64,000 nucleotides of DNA. Source: Solea solea (lineage: Eukaryota; Chordata; Actinopteri; Pleuronectiformes; Soleidae). Position 1 is the first letter of the stretch; every line of letters starts with the position of its first letter. The translations under genes and the position numbers were made by a program. Of this stretch, positions 63,843 through 64,000 are shown piece after piece. The stretch is from assembly GCF_958295425.1 (NCBI RefSeq), contig NC_081141.1, positions 12,821,500 through 12,885,499 of the forward strand, read 5' to 3'. The notes below the pieces were generated by a model. That model did no database searches. It was not told the DNA's origin and saw nothing but the letters and a program-made list of their open reading frames with translations.

Positions 63843-64000
63843 GTATGTCCAGAGAATTTCTTACTTACTTCTAACTTTAAGAACTGTCATGTTGAGCCCT
63901 TTATTTTACACAGCGAGTGTGTGCTCTTCCACAGAGTTCACTATGATGTACTGCCATGTTTGTACAGTAGCCTAGAATGGACTCTATGGAGGACTTTTTT
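63843..64000 (+). other. unc13b: Start of the next unc13b intron
   Basis: Sequence after donor gtatgt, without a further exon before the window ends. Confidence 0.7.

Overview
This window is vertebrate nuclear DNA, almost certainly from a teleost fish. It has long AT-rich introns, GT-AG splice sites, many CA, GA, TA and TTTC microsatellites, and fish-type dispersed repeats: a tRNA-derived SINE, an L2-like LINE tail, hAT-type MITEs and a DIRS-like retroelement remnant. No bacterial-style gene, tRNA, rRNA or CRISPR array was seen.

The window holds the 5' half of one plus-strand gene, unc13b (Munc13-2), a presynaptic vesicle-priming factor. The assignment comes from conserved exon peptides and their order: the second half of the C2A domain, the linker after it, the calmodulin-binding helix, a textbook C1 (diacylglycerol) domain and the linker just before C2B. 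The exon before the C1 exon carries TRTSLKDEEL, which I recall as a Munc13-2 rather than Munc13-1 sequence. The first exons (start of C2A) lie to the left of the window; C2B, MUN and C2C lie to the right.

Layout: 1.5-8.1 kb, six exons from C2A through the linker. 8.69-24.07 kb, one giant uninterrupted coding exon (15,384 nt, 5,128 codons). 25.7-26.4 kb, two exons ending with the calmodulin-binding helix. 26.4-52.8 kb, a very long repeat-rich intron. 52.97-55.73 kb, a separate 920-codon exon that starts the 'brain' (bMunc13-2) form, followed by a 23-nt microexon. 57.3-63.8 kb, shared exons including a 6-nt microexon, the C1 exon and the pre-C2B exon.

Splice phases explain how the forms coexist. 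The giant exon is symmetric (phase 2 in, phase 2 out), so it can be included or skipped without a frameshift. Skipping it restores a junction that resembles Munc13-1. The ubiquitous (C2A-containing) form joins the shared exon at 57278 directly in phase 0. The b-form exon ends in phase 1 and needs the 23-nt microexon to reach the same exon in frame.

The most interesting item is the giant exon. It encodes a mostly disordered protein of more than 5,000 residues with several unrelated arrays of degenerate repeats: GLLSGL-type, APAN/LDM with SVGLPLVV, GLFSMFG-type and acidic VEK-type. It also has one conserved-looking folded block and PxDL[S/T]-like motifs that could bind CtBP or RIBEYE. From memory, very long UNC13B transcript models exist in other vertebrates, but I cannot verify that here, and I know of no described function for this region.
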